Positions 59,399-64,000 of a stretch of 64,000 nucleotides of DNA are shown piece after piece. The first letter of the stretch is position 1. Each line of letters opens with the position of its first letter. Position numbers and translations under genes: made by a program. The stretch is from a bacterium (GTDB taxonomy: Bacteria > JAMCPX01): assembly GCA_021792615.1 (NCBI GenBank), contig JAJYUJ010000006.1, forward strand, positions 21,195 to 85,194, written 5' to 3'. The notes below the pieces were generated by a model. That model searched no databases and was not told the DNA's origin. It saw only the letters and a program-made list of their open reading frames with translations.

Positions 59399-60283
59399 AT
59401 GAGAGTACTTATAACAGGCGGCAAGGGATTATTAGGCAACAGTTTATTAAAAACATCCCCCTCGAACAGAGATATTGTCTGGACATACTTTAAAAATCCA
59501 CCCCAAACAAATGTTCCAAATGCAGTATACATGGACCTCAGTAATGAGCATACTATTGAGAATGTTTTCAGTAATTTTATACCGGATTGGGTTATCCACA
59601 CTGCCGGGAATGGAAATGTTGATTGGTGCGAAAAGAACAAGGAAGAGGCATACAGAATCAATGTTGAAGGTACCGAGAATATAGTTTTTGCCTGTAAACA
59701 ATACAAAGCGAAGATAATGTATATATCTTCGAATGCTGTTTTTGACGGTAACAATCCACCCTATAAAGAAACGGATCTCGCAACACCGGTCAACTTCTAC
59801 GGACATACAAAGATTATCTGCGAGCATATCGTAAAGGCTTTTATAGAGGATTCCGTCATAGTGAGACCAATCCTTATGTACGGCTGGGATAGTGAAGGAG
59901 AAAGAAGCAATCCGGTAACCTGGCTGATTAAAGCATTAAGGGAGCATAAAACAGTAAAGATGGTTGAGGATATCTACGTAAACCCCTTGTATGTTGATGA
60001 TTGTGCACATGGTATATGGAAGATTGTAGAAAGTGGAAAAAATGGTATCTATAATTTTGCAGGTAATGAATGCATGAGCAGGTATGAGATGGCACTTCAA
60101 ACCGCGGAAGTATGGGGATTGGATAAATTTTTAATAGAACCTGTCAAAAATGCATATTTTAAAGACATTGCTCCAAGACCGTTCAATACATGCTATGACA
60201 CGACAAAAATGGAAAAAAACTTGGGCATAAAACCCCGATCGTTTAAGGAGGGGTTATTGCTTATGAAAAAAGAGATGGAATAA
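59399..60283 (+). CDS. RmlD-like SDR (dTDP-4-dehydrorhamnose reductase family)
   Basis: A 294-residue short-chain dehydrogenase. The nucleotide motif is 'MRVLITGGKGLLGNSLL' (GGxGxxG). The family pattern 'VIHTAGNGNVDWCEKNKEEAYRINVEGTENI' resembles RmlD 'A.T.VD.CE...E.A..IN'. The active-site YxxxK is 'FYGHTKIICEHIV', preceded by 'YISSNAVFDGNNPPYKETD'. The ATG at 59399 was chosen because the family starts directly before the glycine motif; a TTG at 59381 has the better ribosome site (GGAG) and is possible. It is followed by a GT2 gene with TAATG overlap. It may reduce a nucleotide-keto sugar for this locus; the true substrate may differ from rhamnose. Confidence 0.85.
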   Translation: MRVLITGGKGLLGNSLLKTSPSNRDIVWTYFKNPPQTNVPNAVYMDLSNEHTIENVFSNFIPDWVIHTAGNGNVDWCEKNKEEAYRINVEGTENIVFACKQYKAKIMYISSNAVFDGNNPPYKETDLATPVNFYGHTKIICEHIVKAFIEDSVIVRPILMYGWDSEGERSNPVTWLIKALREHKTVKMVEDIYVNPLYVDDCAHGIWKIVESGKNGIYNFAGNECMSRYEMALQTAEVWGLDKFLIEPVKNAYFKDIAPRPFNTCYDTTKMEKNLGIKPRSFKEGLLLMKKEME

Positions 60284-61269
60284 TGCCTTTCTTTTCTATC
60301 GTAACGCCGACATACAACCGTGCCAATTTATTAGTAGAAACAATCAAAAGTGTACTTGATCAAACCTACAAAGATTTCGAACTCATTATCGTTGATGACG
60401 GTTCTCCTGATCATACAAAACAGGCTGTCGAGCCATTTCTATCTGATAGAATAAAATACTTTTATCAGCCAAACAAACGCCAGGGGGCAGCCAGGAATCT
60501 CGGGATCATAAATGCAAGCGGAGAATTTATAACCTTTCTCGATCATGACGACCTCTGGTCACCTCTGTTCCTTGAAACCTATTACAAGTTTATTCAGGGA
60601 AAGCCCGATACGCAATGGGTGCATGGTCCATTCTTCTGGTTTAATGAAAACTATTACTGGAAAGGCAATGCTTATCCTGTTGAAGGTTGGATTTGGAAAT
60701 TGTTGCTGAAAGGTAATCTTATAAATACGCTGACAATCGCCGTAAGAAGAAAGCTATTGGAAAATATCAAATTTGATGAGAGCCCTCTCATATGGCCAAG
60801 CGAAGATTGGGAATTCAATTTTAGACTCTCAATAGCTTCACCCTGTTATTTTCAGCCATTACCATTACTCTACATGAGAAACCATATAACAAGGACGTCC
60901 TCTACAACACAGCTCGTACAAATGGAAAAAGCGTACTTCTTTGCACTTGATAAAATGATACAAAATCCGTTTATGCATGATAAGCCTGCTCACCTAAAAA
61001 GCGCGGCATTGTCGCATGGTCACCTTTTTATTGCAGAAAATGCCTATGGGAGAAACCTTCAGGGACAACTGATAAAACATACGATAAATGCTGTTACAAA
61101 TTATCCGTTTATTCTATTCACTTCAAGATGGTTATCGTTGTTTATCAAAATATTTATTCCGGCATTTTTAAGAAATAAATTGAGAAACCTGAAACAACAA
61201 CACCTTGCTAAAGAAAATAGAGACTCTCTGACCAATAGCCGGTTGCCAAGTGCGTTAGAGCATTTATAA
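60283..61269 (+). CDS. Family 2 glycosyltransferase
   Basis: A 328-residue GT2. It has 'FFSIVTPTYNRANLLVETIKSVLDQTYKDFELIIVDDGSPDHTKQ', then 'ITFLDHDDLWSPLFLE' (acidic metal motif) and 'WPSEDWEFNFRLSIASPCYFQPLPLLYMRNHITRTSS', a catalytic-base and acceptor region. It closely parallels the GT2 half of the fusion protein encoded at 57098-59215 on the other strand, both in length and in these blocks. It starts in a TAATG overlap with the SDR gene. It ends 4 bp from the stop of the convergent GT4 gene, with no terminator between them. Confidence 0.92.
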   Translation: MPFFSIVTPTYNRANLLVETIKSVLDQTYKDFELIIVDDGSPDHTKQAVEPFLSDRIKYFYQPNKRQGAARNLGIINASGEFITFLDHDDLWSPLFLETYYKFIQGKPDTQWVHGPFFWFNENYYWKGNAYPVEGWIWKLLLKGNLINTLTIAVRRKLLENIKFDESPLIWPSEDWEFNFRLSIASPCYFQPLPLLYMRNHITRTSSTTQLVQMEKAYFFALDKMIQNPFMHDKPAHLKSAALSHGHLFIAENAYGRNLQGQLIKHTINAVTNYPFILFTSRWLSLFIKIFIPAFLRNKLRNLKQQHLAKENRDSLTNSRLPSALEHL

Positions 61270-61273
61270 GAGA

Positions 61274-62482
61274 TTACTCCCCAAGCACTGTCTTGTATAT
61301 CTTCAGCTTGTCTGCAACCTCTCGATCAAGTGTATTGTTCTGCAATACCCACTGCCGTGCCTCTTTCATCATGGGTTTGTATTTGTCAGGATGCAAGAGA
61401 ACGTCCTTTGCCGCGTTTGCCATTGCCTTTGCATCCCTATAAGGAACAAGCACGCCATACTTGCCGTCCGCTACACCCTCTTTGTGCCATTCAAAGTCGT
61501 ACACAACTAGAGGAGTTTCAGCAAGCTGGCATTCTGGAATAACCCAGCCCGCATGCGGTGCTATCACAACATCCGCTGTAGAGAGAAAATCGGCAACCAT
61601 TGCCGTCGGCTGACTTTCTATAAATAAAACCTTATCGGATAACGCGTGTTTTCTTATTTCTTCTTTAAGGTATTGCTTCAATGGACCGTCTCCCACAATC
61701 CACATTACTGTATCTGGAAGATCGTTATTTGAGAATAGCTCTTCTGCTATTAATGATAAATCCTCAGATCGCTTTTCTTGAATCAGCCTTCCTATATAGA
61801 GAACAACCTTTTTGTTTATTGAGCTATAGTTCGGTTTTAGATTTACTCTGTTTCCGGGTGGCGAGTAATGAGCCTCTTCCATTGAAAAATGATAACGGAA
61901 ATATCGATCCCCGAGTTCATGAGGTATTATCCCATCATTCCAATAATTATCCCTGTCTGCCATAACGCCATTTGCATGGAGCAGGGTAAAACGCAAAAGC
62001 CTTTTTTCGCGGTCGACGGTCTTCAGTATAGGGAGTTCCAAACGCCCTTCTTCCCAATGTTTATTTTTAAAGTTCGAGCATACCTCTACGACATACGGCT
62101 TACCCGTAATCTTTGAAATGGCATAAGCAAGGCTTCCCCGGATAAAAGGCTCTTGTGCAAAAAGTACGCTGATGCTGTTTTTAGCGGTATAACGCCGTAG
62201 ATATAAGAGATTATACACCAAGGAAAGCGCGGTATTCAGATGTCTTAATTTACCTCTTTGCAGCCATGCAAATCGTTTGTTGCTGAGATATAAGATAGTG
62301 TAGGTATCATCGATCTTTTCTGTGCATGGTTTAAAGGGCTTCTCCACCAGAAACACATAATGAACCTTTTTAAAATATCCATTCAGATCCTGACTGAGAA
62401 GATCCTTTCTCTTATATTTCTTTACAAAATCAGCATTGGCAATACTTAAAATTAAAAGATGTCTATACTTATTATTTTTCAT
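61274..62482 (-). CDS. Family 4 (GT-B) glycosyltransferase
   Basis: A 402-residue GT4-type enzyme. The N-domain is 'HLLILSIANADFVKKYKRKDLLSQDLNGYFKKVHYVFLVEKP'. The C-domain has 'KKVVLYIGRLIQEKRSEDLSLIAEEL', 'VMWIVGDGPLKQYLKEEI' and 'TADVVIAPHAGWVIPECQLAETPLVVYDFEWHKEGVADGKYGVLVPY' (the donor site with the E-x-L-A-E-T-type pattern). The phrase 'HAGWVIPECQLAETPLV' replaces the usual 'EGFGLxxLEAMA', pointing to a divergent subfamily. Its first 47 codons are duplicated, in damaged form, at 63557-63715. Confidence 0.9.
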   Translation of the reverse strand: MKNNKYRHLLILSIANADFVKKYKRKDLLSQDLNGYFKKVHYVFLVEKPFKPCTEKIDDTYTILYLSNKRFAWLQRGKLRHLNTALSLVYNLLYLRRYTAKNSISVLFAQEPFIRGSLAYAISKITGKPYVVEVCSNFKNKHWEEGRLELPILKTVDREKRLLRFTLLHANGVMADRDNYWNDGIIPHELGDRYFRYHFSMEEAHYSPPGNRVNLKPNYSSINKKVVLYIGRLIQEKRSEDLSLIAEELFSNNDLPDTVMWIVGDGPLKQYLKEEIRKHALSDKVLFIESQPTAMVADFLSTADVVIAPHAGWVIPECQLAETPLVVYDFEWHKEGVADGKYGVLVPYRDAKAMANAAKDVLLHPDKYKPMMKEARQWVLQNNTLDREVADKLKIYKTVLGE

Positions 62483-62567
62483 AATATATTTTACCTATAT
62501 TTTCTTATTCTACCTTTAAATCGAGAATATTACTTATCTTACATTTCTAAGTAAATGAATATTATGC

Positions 62568-63485
62568 TCATTTTTTGGGAACGCATATAAAATATATCAT
62601 GTTTGCAAATAAAGCCTGTAAAATAGCAATCGGTGGGCATAATCCAATATTTTCTTTTATTATTATGCCTTTGATAAACAACTTGAGAGTATCACTATTA
62701 TTTTTACTTTCCTTCTTCATTATCAATCCATTGCTTTTTGAATATCCAACTACTTTATTGGATGTGTTAGAACTTTCAAATCGTTTCAAAAAGCTATCGA
62801 TTGTATTTAATTCTCTTAATCCCCATAGAAAACCAATCTTTTTAGAAAAGAGCACTCTAAATCCTGCTTGTTCAAGAATGCTTCTAAATTCATGTTTTTT
62901 ATATGCATATTGAAAAAATATATATTCATCATATTTTACTTTTGATGCTGGTTTATCTAACCAAACATATCTCTTGCTTTTTTCTATCTTTCCAAGAAAA
63001 TGATTATTCACATATCTTACAAGATTATAAAATGGAACGCTGATGATTAAATAGCCACGAGGTTTTAAAACTCTATGAGCTTCTCTTAAAGCTACGTAAG
63101 GCCCATCTTCAAAATGTTCTACGACACCACCTGAATAATATGCATCAAACATATTATCAGGAAAAGGAAGTTTTGATACATCTCCATTAACAACATAGTT
63201 GGAATATTCTGGATAAGATTGTTTAAAGTTTTTTAAAGGATTTATTGTAAAGTCTAAACCAACAACCTTTCTCTTATCATTAGTCCATACAGGTATATAT
63301 TGTCCCAGTCCACATCCACCTTCAAGAATCATTCCACCCTGTGGAAGAAATCGATCGAAAATCACTTTATCAGGGTTAATATCATAAAAGGATATAGCTT
63401 CGTTTATAGAACCAAGAGACCAGTTATCCTCCCAGAATTCCGGGGTATTACCAGAATATTTTACCTGTTGGAACATTTTTAACAT
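62568..63485 (-). CDS. Class I SAM-dependent methyltransferase
   Basis: A 305-residue methyltransferase. SAM motif I is 'GMILEGGCGLGQYIPVWTN', the acid loop 'VVGLDFTINPLKNFKQSYPEYSNYVVNGDVSKLPFPDNMFDAYYSGGVVEHFED' carries motifs II and III, and 'AHRVLKPRGYLIISVPF' closes the Rossmann core. The C-terminal third (about 200-305) is helical and hydrophobic in its last 30 residues ('ENIGLCPPIAILQALFANMIYFICVPKK'), which could anchor it to the membrane. It is probably a sugar or lipid-linked-glycan methyltransferase of this glycan locus. Confidence 0.88.
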   Translation of the reverse strand: MLKMFQQVKYSGNTPEFWEDNWSLGSINEAISFYDINPDKVIFDRFLPQGGMILEGGCGLGQYIPVWTNDKRKVVGLDFTINPLKNFKQSYPEYSNYVVNGDVSKLPFPDNMFDAYYSGGVVEHFEDGPYVALREAHRVLKPRGYLIISVPFYNLVRYVNNHFLGKIEKSKRYVWLDKPASKVKYDEYIFFQYAYKKHEFRSILEQAGFRVLFSKKIGFLWGLRELNTIDSFLKRFESSNTSNKVVGYSKSNGLIMKKESKNNSDTLKLFIKGIIIKENIGLCPPIAILQALFANMIYFICVPKK

Positions 63486-63556
63486 TGTTTATTTAATTAT
63501 ATTTTCCACATATAGTTTTATAATAAAAAGACTAAATCAGTAACCTTGTCAAGTTT

Positions 63557-63715
63557 TTAATAGTTTGAAAGATTATCCACGAACAACACATAATGAACCT
63601 TTTTAAGGTATCCATTCAGATCCTGACTGAGGAGATCCTTTCTTTTGAATTTTGTTACAAAATCAGGGTTTGCAATGCTGAAGATCAGAAGATTTCTATC
63701 TTTATTTTCTTGCAT
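63557..63715 (-). pseudogene. Truncated duplicate of the 5' end of the GT4 gene at 61274-62482
   Basis: A 52-codon frame begins 'MQENKDRNLLIFSIANPDFV' and continues 'KRKDLLSQDLNGYLKKVHYV', matching residues 1-43 or so of the 402-residue GT4 (MKNNKYRHLLILSIANADFV...). It then diverges ('LFVDNLSNY') and stops. Nothing resembling the rest of a GT-B enzyme follows. It is therefore a 5' fragment left by duplication or by a rearrangement of the locus, probably non-functional. Confidence 0.85.
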
Positions 63716-63759
63716 AATTATTTCTTCATATATACATTTTATACAATAATGTGTCTCGA

Positions 63760-64000
63760 TTATCTCTTTCTTATAACTTTAGCTGGAACCCCTGCTGCAA
63801 CTACATGGTCTAATATATTTGAAGTTACTACAGCATTTGCTCCGATTACAGCTCCATCTCCTATTATTGTTCCTGCTTTAACAATAACATGAGTTCCTAA
63901 CCATACGTCATCACCAATTATTATTGGTTCAGACCTCTGTTTTTGCATTACCATGGGTATTGAAGTATCCATACCATGATTCATATCCCGTATTGAACAA
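63760..64000 (-). CDS. Hexapeptide sugar O-acetyltransferase, N-terminus outside window
   Basis: The frame is open to the right edge; 80 codons are in the window. It shows the C-terminal end of a left-handed beta-helix acetyltransferase: 'IRDMNHGMDTSIPMVMQKQ' (the catalytic-type 'NHG' His), 'PIIIGDDVWLGTHVIVKAGTIIGDGAVIGANAVVTSNILDHVVAAGVPAKVIRKR'. The closing 'AGVPAKVI' is the family trademark (WbbJ/Maa-like). An ATG at 63984 is internal, not the true start, as the motif continues upstream of it. It belongs to the glycan locus and probably acetylates a sugar. Confidence 0.88.
   Translation of the reverse strand, partial: CSIRDMNHGMDTSIPMVMQKQRSEPIIIGDDVWLGTHVIVKAGTIIGDGAVIGANAVVTSNILDHVVAAGVPAKVIRKR

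Noticed and set aside
59248-59754. Minus-strand frame of 168 codons overlapping the start of the SDR gene
   Set aside because: The SDR motifs on the plus strand are clear. The antisense protein has no family features.

Overview
The window reads as chromosomal DNA of a Gram-negative, probably anaerobic bacterium. Lipoprotein signal peptides, a TolC/RND efflux set and an outer-membrane barrel protein show the Gram-negative envelope. An AhbD-like radical SAM protein next to hemB, a fused glutaconate-type CoA-transferase, tandem DUF507 genes and palindromic repeats of the 'WIPAFAGMT' type are most often met in Desulfobacterota (former Deltaproteobacteria). That placement is inference; no rRNA or other phylogenetic marker is present. 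I recognised no tRNA, rRNA, CRISPR array, prophage or intact insertion sequence.

Layout. 0-2 kb (minus): J-domain protein (cut by the window edge), KhpA, two overlapping DUF507 genes and a Fur-family regulator. 2.1-2.9 kb (plus): a lone cytoplasmic papain-like protease. 3-8.4 kb (minus): a complete branched-chain amino-acid operon, DUF465-ilvD-ilvB-ilvN-ilvC, behind a good sigma-70 promoter. 8.5-12.8 kb (minus): hemB, AhbD-like, DUF4177, RDD and two PlsC acyltransferases. 13-15.9 kb (minus): three surface or envelope proteins, namely a small membrane protein, a YVTN-propeller lipoprotein and a PKD/BNR lipoprotein. 16.2-16.6 kb: an MNT nucleotidyltransferase preceded by what looks like a broken HEPN toxin gene. 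16.6-20.9 kb (minus): polysaccharide-type genes (GT2, DegT aminotransferase, TPR membrane protein, hexapeptide acyltransferase). 21.4-23.5 kb (plus): YggS, ProC, dCMP deaminase. 23.7-27.6 kb (minus): outer-membrane protein, CoA-transferase, CoaE.

27.8-35.9 kb (minus) is a nitrogen-assimilation block: NifA-like sigma-54 activator, glnA, amt, a class I glutamine amidotransferase and a second amt. Good -24/-12 promoters lie before glnA and before the downstream amt, so the activator probably drives its own neighbours. No PII (glnB/glnK) gene is present. The activator is preceded by miaA, a CxxCxxCC protein and, further upstream, a tolC-MFP-RND-RND efflux operon (36-44.7 kb). 45-48.9 kb (plus) encodes a membrane-anchored Ser/Thr kinase with a C-terminal FGE/SUMF domain, followed by a Ste24-like M48 protease. 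49-52 kb (plus) holds a tandem duplicate of a GT-C-like membrane protein. 52-52.7 kb is a gene-free stretch packed with inverted repeats and hairpins. 52.7-64 kb is a glycan biosynthesis region with glycosyltransferases of several families, methyltransferases, an RmlD-like SDR and an acyltransferase cut by the right edge, plus a truncated duplicate of one glycosyltransferase gene.

A recurring theme is palindromic elements at gene edges. One encodes part of a signal peptide, one is a 69-bp in-frame insert in an adaptor gene, one spans a stop codon, and others sit between operon genes. The most unusual stretches are the 52.07-52.68 kb structured region, the amt/amidotransferase/glnA/NifA-like block and the in-frame palindromes.
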